Translations under genes and position numbers: made by a program
Source: Psychrobacter sp. Choline-02u-9
GTDB lineage: Bacteria; Pseudomonadota; Gammaproteobacteria; Pseudomonadales; Moraxellaceae
Assembly: GCF_002836505.1 (NCBI RefSeq)
Contig: NZ_PJBF01000041.1
Span: forward strand, 1 to 64,000
Reading direction: 5' to 3'
DNA: 64,000 nucleotides
Notes under the pieces: model-generated
The model's database searches: none
Told to the model about the DNA's origin: nothing
The model's input: the letters and a program-made list of their open reading frames with translations, nothing else
Shown here: piece after piece, positions 47,088 to 56,062 of the stretch
Position numbering within the stretch: position 1 is the stretch's first letter
Layout of the letters: each line of letters opens with the position of its first letter

Positions 47088-48335
47088 ATGCGCTACGAAG
47101 TTATCGTTATCGGTGCAGGTATGGTTGGCACGTCAATCGCGTGGCATCTACAAAAAAATAACTCAAATGTATTATTATTAGACAAAAAATTGCCAGGGTC
47201 AGAGACCTCATACGGCAATGCAGGATTGATTCAGCGCGAAGCCATTCATACACATCCTTTTCCTCGTCAGCTGACAGAAATGATCAGAGTGTTGCCAAAC
47301 CAAGGTACCGATATTCGCTATCGTATCCCGGCCATTTTGCGTTATCACCAAGCGCTGCTTCAGTACTGGAAATACTCTACACCGGCTTCAGTCAAAAAAA
47401 TCGAATCAGAGTGGCAGACGCTGATTGAGCATTGTACTAGTGAGCACCAAACCATGATTAGCGCTTCTGGTGCTGATGAGCTCATTACTCGTGATGGTTG
47501 GTTGCAATTGCATCGCTCAGAAGAGACGTTCAAAGAAGCGCAAGTATCAGCTATCGACGCACGTAACCAAGGTGTTGAGCATAACGTACTAAACCTTGAA
47601 GAGCTCAAAGCAATGGAGCCTAGCGCCAATTTTGAAGGTTTTGTTGGCGCGATTCATTGGAAAAACTCTTGGCAAGTATCGAACCCAAGCTCGCTCGTGA
47701 AAGCTTATGCAAAAAACTTCCAAGATATGCAGGGTACGATCAAAGAAAGCGATGTGAAAGAAATCGTTCAAGATGGCGAAGGCTGGAAAATTATCACTGA
47801 TAACGATACCTACTATAGTGATAAATTGGTTATCGCAGCAGGCCCATGGTCTAATGATTTGATCAGACCACTTGGCTATAATCTGCCGTTGTTCCCAATG
47901 CGCGGTTATCATCAGCATTTCAAAGTGACAGAAAAGAACACCATTAATCACAGTATGTTTGATATGGACAAAGGCTTTGTGATGGGGCCAATGCAGCAGG
48001 GTATCCGTATCACCACTGGTGCTGAGATGACCACGATGAATGCGCCAAAGAACTTTGGTCAGTTAAAAACTGTATTGAAGCTTGCTAAAAAAATCTTGCC
48101 ATTAGAAGATGCGGTTGAGAGTGAAGCATGGGCAGGCTCTCGTCCTTGTATGCCTGATATGAAGCCAGTAATCGGTCCTGCTGACAAGCATGACAAACTA
48201 TGGTTCGCATTTGGTCACAGCCATCAAGGCTTTACCTTAGGGCCAATGACAGGGCGTCTGGTTGAAGAAATGATTCACGATAAGCCTACATTGGTCGATC
48301 TTGCACCATTTAGTGCCCAGCGTTTTTCTAACTAA
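47088..48335 (+). CDS. FAD-dependent oxidoreductase, D-amino acid dehydrogenase-like
   Basis: The 415-residue protein has an N-terminal Rossmann motif VIGAGMVGTSIAWHL and the DadA-type C-terminal region (WAGSRPCMPDMKPVIGP, then GHSHQGFTLGPMTGRL with the FAD site). D-amino acid dehydrogenases oxidise D-amino acids to 2-imino acids and pass electrons to the respiratory chain. A RidA-family gene follows, which fits imine production. The precise substrate is not visible. Confidence 0.85.
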   Translation: MRYEVIVIGAGMVGTSIAWHLQKNNSNVLLLDKKLPGSETSYGNAGLIQREAIHTHPFPRQLTEMIRVLPNQGTDIRYRIPAILRYHQALLQYWKYSTPASVKKIESEWQTLIEHCTSEHQTMISASGADELITRDGWLQLHRSEETFKEAQVSAIDARNQGVEHNVLNLEELKAMEPSANFEGFVGAIHWKNSWQVSNPSSLVKAYAKNFQDMQGTIKESDVKEIVQDGEGWKIITDNDTYYSDKLVIAAGPWSNDLIRPLGYNLPLFPMRGYHQHFKVTEKNTINHSMFDMDKGFVMGPMQQGIRITTGAEMTTMNAPKNFGQLKTVLKLAKKILPLEDAVESEAWAGSRPCMPDMKPVIGPADKHDKLWFAFGHSHQGFTLGPMTGRLVEEMIHDKPTLVDLAPFSAQRFSN

Positions 48336-48349
48336 GCGCGTATCTGATA

Positions 48350-48456
48350 TATAGTTGATCCAATTTAAGAGCGGTACAAGGCAACCGAGTGCAGATGTAT
48401 ATGTCATACTTCAAGCGAGGTTAACGCTGTAACGCTTGTATAGTGGATTGACTATA
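48350..48456 (+). repeat. Copy A of a ~107-bp element with terminal inverted repeats
   Basis: The element runs from TATAGTTGATCCA to TGGATTGACTATA; the left end and the complement of the right end agree at 11 of 13 bases. The interior has blocks also found in the copy at 42187-42294 at the same spacing. It separates the DadA-like gene from the RidA gene. Size and ends suggest a non-autonomous mobile or structured repeat, without an open frame. Confidence 0.7.
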
Positions 48457-48495
48457 GTTAGCACAGAATTAAATTAATAAATAAAAGGTATAGAC

Positions 48496-48837
48496 ATGAT
48501 TAAGAAGCTACATAGCAATCAACGTATGAGCAAAACCGTAATCCATAACCAAACTATCTATTTGTGTGGTCAGGTAGGTAATGCAGAAGACGATATCAAA
48601 GCGCAAACATTGACTTGTCTAGAAAAAATTCAAACGTTGCTAGAAGAAGTTGGCAGTGATAAATCAAAGCTACTATCAGTCACGGTTTGGATTAAAGACA
48701 TGGCTGACTTTGCTGCTATGAATGAAGTCTATGACCAGTGGTTTGAAGGTATTCAGCCACCAGCTCGCGCTTGTGGTGAGTCAGCATTGGCACGTCCTGA
48801 GCTATTGGTTGAGATGATCGCCATCGCTGCTGAGTAA
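48496..48837 (+). CDS. RidA-family enamine/imine deaminase
   Basis: The 113-residue protein belongs to the YjgF/RidA family, with the conserved Arg in PPARACGESALARPELLVEM and Glu near the C-terminus. RidA proteins hydrolyse reactive 2-aminoacrylate and other imines to keto acids and ammonia. Its place after an amino-acid oxidase fits removal of the imine product. AAAAGG lies before the ATG. A terminator follows. Confidence 0.9.
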   Translation: MIKKLHSNQRMSKTVIHNQTIYLCGQVGNAEDDIKAQTLTCLEKIQTLLEEVGSDKSKLLSVTVWIKDMADFAAMNEVYDQWFEGIQPPARACGESALARPELLVEMIAIAAE

Positions 48838-48880
48838 TAAACGGCTCATAGTACCTATAACACCTGTATTAAATAGAAAT

Positions 48881-48916
48881 AAAAAAGGCCTTGATAATGA
48901 TATCGTGGCCTTTTTT
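48881..48916 (+). terminator. Rho-independent terminator after ridA-like gene
   Basis: AAAAAAGGCC pairs with GGCCTTTTTT, with an additional GATA/TATC inner stem, and six T follow. It lies about 45 bases after the stop codon. Confidence 0.85.
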
Positions 48917-49024
48917 ATGCTTGGCAATAAGCAAATTTAATTACTGAAAAAGGGCGTGCTAGCTTTCTAGATAAAGCCTACGCTATATGACGTCAGCTAA
49001 GCAATACAGTGATTATTATAGGAA

Positions 49025-49837
49025 TTAGCCCCCTTTCCATACCGCTTGGCGCTTCTCAATAAATGCATCAATACCTTCGCTCACATCGTCTGCCATCATA
49101 TTGCCCGTCATTACTTCACTGGCATAATCATAAGCATCTTCGATATTCATACCCAACTGCTTATAAAACATATCTTTGCCAGTTCTTATTGCTACCGGAG
49201 ACTTGGTAGTGATTGCTGTTATCAGTGATTGTAGTGTTTGATCGAGTTGCTCTGCTGACGCGACGCGATTGATCAATCCATATTGCAAAGCAGTGTGCGC
49301 ATCGATAAATTCACCTGTAATCAGCATCTCAAATGCCTGCTTGCGGGGCAAATTACGACTGACGGCTACAGCAGGCGTGGAGCAAAAAAGTCCCACATTT
49401 ATCCCAGAAGTAGCAAATTTTGCATTATTAGCGGCAACGGCTAAGTCACAAGCTGCGACTAGTTGACATCCTGCAGCTGTGGCAATACCTTGTACTTTTG
49501 CGATAACAACTTGCGGCATACGATTGATAGTAAGCATCATTTTGCTACATTGCTGGAATAGGGTGCGGTGAAATGCTTCATCTGAGTGTGCGCGCATTTG
49601 TTTTAGATTATGACCAGCACAGAACGCCTTGCCCGTCGCTTGAATCACGACTACTCTGATCGTATCGTCTTGAGCGATATTGTCCAGTTCTGCTTGCATG
49701 GCAGATAGTACTTCAACGGACAGGGCATTGAATTGTTTGGGTTGGTTTAAGGTGAGCGTGACGACGCCACTTTCTTTATTGTCTTCTCTAATAACCAGAA
49801 GGTCGTCTAGGTCTAGAGTAATGTCAGATTGATTCAT
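49025..49837 (-). CDS. Enoyl-CoA hydratase/isomerase family protein
   Basis: The 270-residue crotonase-fold protein has the oxyanion-hole segments AFCAGHNLKQM and VQGIATAAGCQLVAACDLAVAA. The usual catalytic Glu positions are not clear, since the second loop reads GINVGLFCSTPAVAVSR; this is the pattern of the EchA/ECHDC3-like group rather than classical hydratases. It may act in fatty acid or branched-chain acid breakdown. No partner gene adjoins it. Confidence 0.85.
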   Translation of the reverse strand: MNQSDITLDLDDLLVIREDNKESGVVTLTLNQPKQFNALSVEVLSAMQAELDNIAQDDTIRVVVIQATGKAFCAGHNLKQMRAHSDEAFHRTLFQQCSKMMLTINRMPQVVIAKVQGIATAAGCQLVAACDLAVAANNAKFATSGINVGLFCSTPAVAVSRNLPRKQAFEMLITGEFIDAHTALQYGLINRVASAEQLDQTLQSLITAITTKSPVAIRTGKDMFYKQLGMNIEDAYDYASEVMTGNMMADDVSEGIDAFIEKRQAVWKGG

Positions 49838-49942
49838 TTATCATCCTTGATAATGGGTTGGTTTATAGTTTTATATATAGCTGACTAAATAGTAGCATGG
49901 CTCACATTCTATACAATAGATGGAGCACATAGAAAGCGCACG

Positions 49943-49977
49943 AAAAAATAGCGCACTCAGATAATGAGTACGCTATT
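49943..49977 (-). terminator. Terminator of the VOC gene
   Basis: A 12-bp stem with one mismatch (AATAGCG-C-ACTCA with TGAGT-A-CGCTATT) has a five-base loop and is followed on the minus strand by a T run. It lies about 70 bases beyond the VOC stop. Confidence 0.75.
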
Positions 49978-50047
49978 GGTTTTTCAATCAGATATAATCT
50001 AAATCTATACTAACTTAAATTTATACTAAGCTGTATTTATACTGAAC

Positions 50048-50548
50048 CTAGTATGCGCCTTCGCTATAGATAAGCTCGTAGCTGTGGCTATAGATTTCAA
50101 CGATGTTACCGAACGGGTCTTCCATATAGATCATGCGGTAAGGTTTTTCGCCAGGGTAGTAGTAGCGTGGTTTTTCCATACGCTTTTTACCGCCTGCTGC
50201 AACCATACGCTCAGCCAACTCTTCAACATTTGGATCTTGAACGCAGAAGTGAAAGATACCTGTTTTCCAGTATTCAAAGTTGTTTTCAGGGTTTTCTTGG
50301 TTTTTGAATTCAAAAATCTCAACACCGATACGGTCACCAGTAGATAGATGAGCGATACGGAAGCTGCCCCAACCTGCACCGAATACTTCAGTACACATCT
50401 CACCAATCGGGCTGTCATCTTCGACAATCTCAGTTGGTTCCATGATGGTGTACCAACCCATCACTTCAGTATAAAATTTTACGGCGGCATCTAAGTCAGG
50501 GACTGACAGACCGATGTGCGAAAAGCTTCTTGGATAAACATTGTTCAT
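50048..50548 (-). CDS. VOC-family (glyoxalase-like) metalloenzyme
   Basis: The 166-residue protein has two beta-alpha-beta-beta-beta modules of the vicinal oxygen chelate superfamily. The metal ligands appear intact: His in FSHIGLSVPD, Glu in GVEIFEF, His in GIFHFCVQDP, and Glu in NIVEIYSH. This would suit a glyoxalase I-type lyase or a dioxygenase; the substrate is unknown. A LysR gene diverges from it across about 110 bases, suggesting local control. A GGAG site precedes the ATG. Confidence 0.85.
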   Translation of the reverse strand: MNNVYPRSFSHIGLSVPDLDAAVKFYTEVMGWYTIMEPTEIVEDDSPIGEMCTEVFGAGWGSFRIAHLSTGDRIGVEIFEFKNQENPENNFEYWKTGIFHFCVQDPNVEELAERMVAAGGKKRMEKPRYYYPGEKPYRMIYMEDPFGNIVEIYSHSYELIYSEGAY

Positions 50549-50655
50549 AATTTGTGCTCCTGTTTGCTGTACTCTTGTTTAACGTGAGGCCAGTATACAA
50601 ACGCATATTCATTATGTAAAATTATCAAATATTATATAAATAAGTATAAAACGTA

Positions 50656-51525
50656 ATGATAAATATCACATGGTTACGAACTTTCTGTACGCTTGCTGAA
50701 GTTGGGCACTTTACTCGTACGGCTGAACGTCTATATATGACGCAGTCCGGTGTGAGCCAACACATAAGTAAGTTAGAGGAGCAACTAGATACAGACTTGT
50801 TGATTCGACAAGGAAAGCAGTTCTCATTGACCAATGCAGGTGAGCAGCTCTATAAAGAAGCAGGCGAGATATTGCAGCGATTATCAAATTTAGAACAGCG
50901 TATCGGTGAAGATCCACCTTATGAAGGATTGGTGCGATTGATGTCACCGGGTAGTGTGGGACTAAAGCTATATCCGCAGCTTTTGACATTACAGCAGCAG
51001 TATCCAAAACTAGTGATTGATTACCGTTTTGCACCCAATTCTGATATTGAGCGGGCGCTGGCAAATCACGAGATTGATATTGGTTTTATGACGGATATCT
51101 CAGATGATGAAACGATTAGCTGCAAGCCTATGGTGCAAGAAGCATTGATACTAGTGACACCTGCGACTACAGTAGAGCCGAGCTGGGAGCAGCTTATGGC
51201 ACTTGGATTTATCGATCATCCGGATGGTGCCCATCATGCAGGCATGCTACTGACTGCCAATTACGAGCAATTCCAGCATATCAATGATTTTGAGAAAAAA
51301 GGCTTTTCGAATCAGATAGGGTTAATTTTAGAGCCCGTCAGCAGGGGAATAGGCTTTACGGTCTTGCCAGCACATGCAGTTGCTGCTTATCCGAAGCCTG
51401 TGCTGATTAACAGTCATCATTTACCAGTTGCTGTTAGCGAGACGCTATATCTGGCAGTCAGACAACAGCAGGCACTTTCTAATAGAATGCATACGGTCAT
51501 TAATGAAGTAAAAAAATGGCTATAG
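50656..51525 (+). CDS. LysR-family transcriptional regulator, divergent from VOC gene
   Basis: The 289-residue protein has the LysR helix-turn-helix (RTAERLYMTQSGVSQHISKLE, within about 18-38) and a ligand-binding domain. Divergence from the VOC gene with a short AT-rich shared promoter region is the classical LysR arrangement, so the VOC gene is the most likely target. Only inference supports this. Confidence 0.85.
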   Translation: MINITWLRTFCTLAEVGHFTRTAERLYMTQSGVSQHISKLEEQLDTDLLIRQGKQFSLTNAGEQLYKEAGEILQRLSNLEQRIGEDPPYEGLVRLMSPGSVGLKLYPQLLTLQQQYPKLVIDYRFAPNSDIERALANHEIDIGFMTDISDDETISCKPMVQEALILVTPATTVEPSWEQLMALGFIDHPDGAHHAGMLLTANYEQFQHINDFEKKGFSNQIGLILEPVSRGIGFTVLPAHAVAAYPKPVLINSHHLPVAVSETLYLAVRQQQALSNRMHTVINEVKKWL

Positions 51526-51620
51526 ATATGTTGAGAGTGATAAATGTACAGCTAACAAAGGATTAATAAAGGGTTTAATAACTGTGCATTTAGTGAAGAA
51601 GGTTTATCGATAGATTGCGA

Positions 51621-52757
51621 CTATTTTAAAGTCTGCCCAAGTTTGATACTTGCAGCGATATTAGCAGCAGTCGTTTCAATGTTGTTATAAGCAGAACCCA
51701 ACACATTATCGATCGTGTCTACTTTTTGGATACTCGGCATAACCACATCGAACTGACTGGTCTGAGCAGGTTTTAGTCCATCGACACTGCCGCAGATAGC
51801 GATGACTGGGGTACGGCTGGCCTTAGCGATTTGGCTGATACCACCAGCGACCTTACCCATGGCGGTTTGTGCATCGAGCTTGCCTTCACCTGTGATGACA
51901 AGATCAGCCTCTGCGATATGCTGTGACAGGTGAGCCACTTCGGCAACCGTATCAAAGCCTGACTTTAGCTGAGCTTTAAAGAACGTCATCATCGCATAGC
52001 CAAGACCGCCTGCCGCGCCAGCGCCTGCAACGTGTTGACAGTCTTCATAGCCATGCTGTCCACATATGGTCGCGAAGTGACTGAGTGCCTCGTCCAAGAT
52101 ATTGACTTGCTCCGGACAAGCACCTTTTTGCGGGCCAAACACGGCGCTGGCCCCAAGCAGACCACAGAGCGGATTGGTCACATCACAAGCAACTTCAAAT
52201 ATCGTGTCTGATATTTTTGCATGCAGGCTAGTATTATCGAGCTTATGTAAGCTGGCAAGTGCGCCACCACCATGAGTGAGCAGGCTATCATTGATGTCAT
52301 GAAATGTTATGCCCAACGCCATTAGCATGCCAAGACCTGCATCATTGGTTGCGCTACCGCCCAGACCGATGATGATGCGTTTAGCCCCTTCCTCCAAAGC
52401 ATCAGCGATCAGCTCCCCAACACCATAACTACTCGCAATAACGGGATTACGCTCATCAGCCGTCAGTAGGTGTAATCCGCACGCTTGAGCCACTTCAATA
52501 ACAGCAGTCGCGTCAGGCAATAATAGATACTTTGCCGTAATCGGTCTCATCAATGGGTCATGTACTCTAACTTCTTTCCAGCGCCCGCCCAATACATAAG
52601 ACAATACCGCTGAGGTGCCTTCACCGCCATCGGCCATTGGCAACAGCTTGTAGTCAGCATCTGGAAACACTTGGCTAAAACCAGATTGAATGGCATGGCA
52701 CACGTCCAGTGCTTCTAAACTTTCTTTAAACGAGTCAGGGGCGATCAAAATTTTCAT
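51621..52757 (-). CDS. Glycerate kinase
   Basis: The 378-residue protein matches the GarK/GlxK family: IAPDSFKESLEALDVC at the N-terminus, LPMADGGEGTSAVL, GLGGSATNDAGLGML and AGAGAAGGLGYAMMTFF. These enzymes phosphorylate glycerate, usually to 2-phosphoglycerate. The upstream gene on the same strand is a GntP permease, so the pair forms a glycerate uptake and activation unit. The strand order is permease then kinase. Confidence 0.92.
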   Translation of the reverse strand: MKILIAPDSFKESLEALDVCHAIQSGFSQVFPDADYKLLPMADGGEGTSAVLSYVLGGRWKEVRVHDPLMRPITAKYLLLPDATAVIEVAQACGLHLLTADERNPVIASSYGVGELIADALEEGAKRIIIGLGGSATNDAGLGMLMALGITFHDINDSLLTHGGGALASLHKLDNTSLHAKISDTIFEVACDVTNPLCGLLGASAVFGPQKGACPEQVNILDEALSHFATICGQHGYEDCQHVAGAGAAGGLGYAMMTFFKAQLKSGFDTVAEVAHLSQHIAEADLVITGEGKLDAQTAMGKVAGGISQIAKASRTPVIAICGSVDGLKPAQTSQFDVVMPSIQKVDTIDNVLGSAYNNIETTAANIAASIKLGQTLK

Positions 52758-52869
52758 ACGGCTCTCTTTGAATATCTTAATGACACGATCATTGCGATAG
52801 TGTCATGTTTTAAAACGTTTATTTAACGATCATCAAATAAACGTATATAGAAATACCCAATTTCATGAA

Positions 52870-54228
52870 CTAGATAAACACTAGAGTCAACAACCAGATA
52901 AATACGATGCTAGTCACACCTTGGATACCAGTGGCCATTGAATGAGCCTTGTACGCTTGTGCCACGCTCATACGACTAAACTGGCTAACAATCCAAAAGA
53001 AGCTGTCATTGGCATGTGAGATGGTCATGGCACCAGCACCAATTGCCATCACGCAGAACACGCGTCCAAGTTCGCTGTCTAGGCCAATCTGGCTCAATAG
53101 TGGGGCAACCATAGCAGAAGTCGTAACCAATGCGACTGTGGTTGAGCCTTGTGCCGTTTTTAGCGCAGCAGAGACGATAAATGGCATGAAGATGCCTAAA
53201 CCCAAGGCCGATAGAGTCGAACCTAGGTAGTCACCGATTGGCGTCACTTTTAGCATGGCACCAAACGCGCCACCAGCACCAGTGATCAATAGGATAGGGG
53301 CTGCCACTACCAAGCCTTGCGAGATACTGTCGCTGATTTCTTGCGTTTTTTGGCTTGATTTAATTAAGAAAAACGATAAGAACAAACCGATAAGTAGTGC
53401 AGTAAGCGGATTACCAATGAATATCAAAATCTCCGCTACCATGCTACTGCCAAATGGTGCGCTTGGAAAGTTAGCAACAGAAGATAAGCAGATTAGTATG
53501 ATAGGCACGATAATCGGCAAGAAAGCCAGTGTTGCTGAAGGCAAGTGGCTGTAATCGTCACGAGTCTTCATTCCTTCAGGCATTGCTGCTGGAGCATCTG
53601 CCGCATTGATATTGTCAGGAGTGGCGTTAAGGAAGCGATTAGACCACCACCAGCCAGCCAATACCGCAACGGCTGTCACAACCACACCGACCATGATGAC
53701 CAAACCTAAGTTTGACTCTAGACCTAAGTTACCTGCCGCTGCGATTGGGCCTGGCGTCGGTGGTACAAAGGTGTGGGTAGCGTATAGACCAGTGGCCAAG
53801 GCAATACTCATCGCGACACTTGATACATGTAGGCGCTCAGCCAAAGACTCTTTTAGAGAGTTTAAGATAATATAGCCAGAGTCACAAAATACAGGTATCG
53901 AAACGACCGCACCGACGATTGACATGGTCAAAGTAGGGAAGCGTGGCCCTAATACTTTGATGACTGACTCTGCCATTACGATAGCAGCCCCCGTTTTTTC
54001 AAGAATTAAGCCAATAATCGTACCAAATACAATTACAAGTCCGATATAGCCTAAGATACCACCGAAACCATCAGAGATCGTTTTTGCGACCGTGTTAAGT
54101 GGTACTTGATAAAATAGCGCGACCAAGAAAGCAGAGAGAATCAATACTAAAAAGGGATGCCACTTTAATTTTGCGGTAGCGAAAATAATAAAAAGAATGG
54201 TCAGCACAAGCCAAAATACAATCATCAC
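52870..54228 (-). CDS. GntP-family permease (probable glycerate/gluconate transporter)
   Basis: The 452-residue membrane protein has about 12-14 hydrophobic segments and the GntP signature regions (ATHTFVPPTPGPIAAAGNLG and AISHANDSFFWIVSQ-like sequence near the C-terminus). GntP proteins import sugar acids with protons. Coupling to the glycerate kinase gene 112 bases downstream suggests glycerate as substrate. No dedicated regulator lies next to the pair. Confidence 0.9.
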   Translation of the reverse strand: MMIVFWLVLTILFIIFATAKLKWHPFLVLILSAFLVALFYQVPLNTVAKTISDGFGGILGYIGLVIVFGTIIGLILEKTGAAIVMAESVIKVLGPRFPTLTMSIVGAVVSIPVFCDSGYIILNSLKESLAERLHVSSVAMSIALATGLYATHTFVPPTPGPIAAAGNLGLESNLGLVIMVGVVVTAVAVLAGWWWSNRFLNATPDNINAADAPAAMPEGMKTRDDYSHLPSATLAFLPIIVPIILICLSSVANFPSAPFGSSMVAEILIFIGNPLTALLIGLFLSFFLIKSSQKTQEISDSISQGLVVAAPILLITGAGGAFGAMLKVTPIGDYLGSTLSALGLGIFMPFIVSAALKTAQGSTTVALVTTSAMVAPLLSQIGLDSELGRVFCVMAIGAGAMTISHANDSFFWIVSQFSRMSVAQAYKAHSMATGIQGVTSIVFIWLLTLVFI

Positions 54229-54585
54229 TGTCTCAATATGGTTTATATCTTAATTGATTACCAATGCAATACAGCCAATTATATCGAGATTAAATACGGT
54301 ATATAGCTTGCTAATTCTACTTTGCGTAGTGCTTGCAAGTGCTTTTACCATATCTACATTTAAACGATATTGGACCAACTATCTGCATCACTAACGATAC
54401 GAAATTTTAAAGGGGCATATTTTATAGCAAATAGACGCCGCTAGGAAATAGATTCGTTAAATAGTTGGCGCTGTTGACAAAAAATCGAGAGATACTTAAT
54501 TTTGAAATGAGAGAAGTTAGTAATAAAACGTCGAAGAGGTGTGTGGAAATACTTTTATAACTAGCAATTGCTAATACTTCAAACC
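54229..54585. other. Intergenic region upstream of GntP gene
   Basis: About 355 bases with the GntP promoter. The bases 54369-54382, read on the minus strand, match the end of the 107-bp repeat (ATAGTTGRTCCAAT) at 13 of 14 positions, but the rest does not align. No gene or known RNA is seen. Confidence 0.35.
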
Positions 54586-54619
54586 AAAAAAAACTGGCCA
54601 TCTATAATGACCAGTTTTT
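54586..54619 (-). terminator. Terminator of the small gene at 54695
   Basis: A 9-bp stem AAAAACTGG/CCAGTTTTT has an inner CAT/ATG pair and a T run on the minus strand. It lies about 75 bases beyond the small-gene stop, before the GntP promoter. Confidence 0.8.
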
Positions 54620-54694
54620 GTCTAAACAATATTTACCTACCTGAGTAATGATTATTTTTAGAATAGGTATTCTAAGAAGTACCGTTATTTATAG

Positions 54695-54934
54695 TTAGGC
54701 AATCTTATCAAAAAAAGCTTTGTTATTGGTAGCAGTTGCAGTATCAAAGCTGACGTAAATGCCTTGATCATCCAACGTGGCATACCAATGATCATCATTG
54801 CCACTGGTCAGCAGCTGAAAGTATTTGTCATTGACTATTCTGCCAACTGTATACACCTCACCTTCGGAGTAGTATGCATTACCTTGAGTACAGATAAGCT
54901 TGTCATTGGTATGAATGTTATGATTTTCTTTCAT
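54695..54934 (-). CDS. Small protein of unknown function (79 aa)
   Basis: A 79-residue protein without signal peptide or membrane segment. The sequence is soluble and strand-rich (DKLICTQGNAYYSEGEVYTV, YFQLLTSGNDDHWYATLDDQ), suggesting a small SH3-like or beta-barrel fold. I do not recognise a family. It has its own terminator, and an AAGA-type ribosome site. Single gene. Confidence 0.6.
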   Translation of the reverse strand: MKENHNIHTNDKLICTQGNAYYSEGEVYTVGRIVNDKYFQLLTSGNDDHWYATLDDQGIYVSFDTATATNNKAFFDKIA

Positions 54935-55228
54935 GTTCTTGCGCCCTATTAGTACATTAGATAGCAGTAGATTATCAATTCTGCTAATAGTAATAAAGAT
55001 GATTATATAGGCAGTATCTTGTTGTTTGGTATAGCGTTTTTAAGGCAATTGTTGCATTTAGTTACTACAATATTGCATAGATAACACTGTTATCATAGCA
55101 ATAGATTTTTTGAAAATCCTAAGCTGTTTAGGAATATATAAAATCCTAATTTATCGAGATAAAGGAGTGCAAGTTAGCGTTATAAATTGTCTAAATATAT
55201 AAACTCTAATGTCAAAAAGGACGCACTT
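54935..55228. other. Intergenic region between small gene and rplI terminator
   Basis: About 290 AT-rich bases which must carry the promoter of the small gene on the minus strand. Nothing else is recognised. Confidence 0.3.
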
Positions 55229-55261
55229 AAAAAAGCCAGCAACCTAAGTTGCTGGCTTTTT
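55229..55261 (-). terminator. Terminator of the rpsF-rpsR-rplI operon
   Basis: A perfect 13-bp stem (AAAAGCCAGCAAC with GTTGCTGGCTTTT) with a four-base loop, T-rich on both sides, lies about 28 bases after rplI. Confidence 0.9.
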
Positions 55262-55288
55262 GCAGACTGAGTCTAACTATATAGAAGA

Positions 55289-55795
55289 TTACTCTTCAGA
55301 ATAGTCTTCTTCAGCAGCTTCTTCGTCAGCTGAATCTTCGTTGTTACCATCTTCAGAAAGAATAGTAACTAAGATGCTAGCAGTAACGTCATGGTGTAGC
55401 TGAATATCAACATTGTATTCGCCAACTTGACGTAGAGTGCCTTCAGGTAGCTTGATTTCAGCACGGTCTACTTCTAGACCTGAGTTAGTCAATGCTTCAG
55501 CGATATCGCGAGTACCGATAGAGCCGAATAGCTTGCCTTCGTCACCTGATTTAGCACGCATGATAACATTAACGTCAGTCAATGCATCAGCACGCTCTTG
55601 AGCAACAGCGATCTCTTTTGCTTCTTCAGCTTCAAGTTCAGCACGACGTGCTTCGAACTTTTCAATGTTAGCTTTAGTAGCAGGTAGCGCTTTGCCCTGA
55701 GGGATAAGAAAGTTACGTCCGTAACCTGGTTTTACATCGACAGTTTCACCGAGTTTACCAAGGTTGACGATACGCTGTAACAAAATAATTTGCAT
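55289..55795 (-). CDS. rplI: 50S ribosomal protein L9
   Basis: The 168-residue protein has the L9 N-terminal domain ([21 protein letters not shown]), long connecting helix and C-terminal domain. L9 is usually about 149 residues; here an acidic tail of about 18 residues (Asp/Glu/Ser/Asn) follows the C-terminal domain. Last gene of the S6-S18-L9 operon. Confidence 0.96.
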   Translation of the reverse strand: MQIILLQRIVNLGKLGETVDVKPGYGRNFLIPQGKALPATKANIEKFEARRAELEAEEAKEIAVAQERADALTDVNVIMRAKSGDEGKLFGSIGTRDIAEALTNSGLEVDRAEIKLPEGTLRQVGEYNVDIQLHHDVTASILVTILSEDGNNEDSADEEAAEEDYSEE

Positions 55796-55815
55796 GAGTC
55801 ATTCCTAGTTAGCGG

Positions 55816-56046
55816 TTAACCTTGATGGTTATCAGTGTATGGAAGTAGCGATAAGTAACGAGCTTGCTTGATAGCAGTCGCTAATTGACGCTGATATTTA
55901 GTAGATGTACCAGTAATACGGCTTGGTACGATTTTACCATTATCACTAATGTACTGTTTTAGCAATTCAACATCTTTATAGTCGATGTGAGTGATGCCTT
56001 CAGCAGTGAAACGGCAGAATTTGCGACGGCGATAGAAACGTGCCAT
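55816..56046 (-). CDS. rpsR: 30S ribosomal protein S18
   Basis: The 76-residue protein has the S18 core with [15 protein letters not shown] and [21 protein letters not shown]18 pairs with S6 on the 30S platform. It follows rpsF by 16 bases; priB, which sits between them in enterobacteria, is absent. Confidence 0.97.
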   Translation of the reverse strand: MARFYRRRKFCRFTAEGITHIDYKDVELLKQYISDNGKIVPSRITGTSTKYQRQLATAIKQARYLSLLPYTDNHQG

Positions 56047-56062
56047 GAGTATTCTCCTTTAA

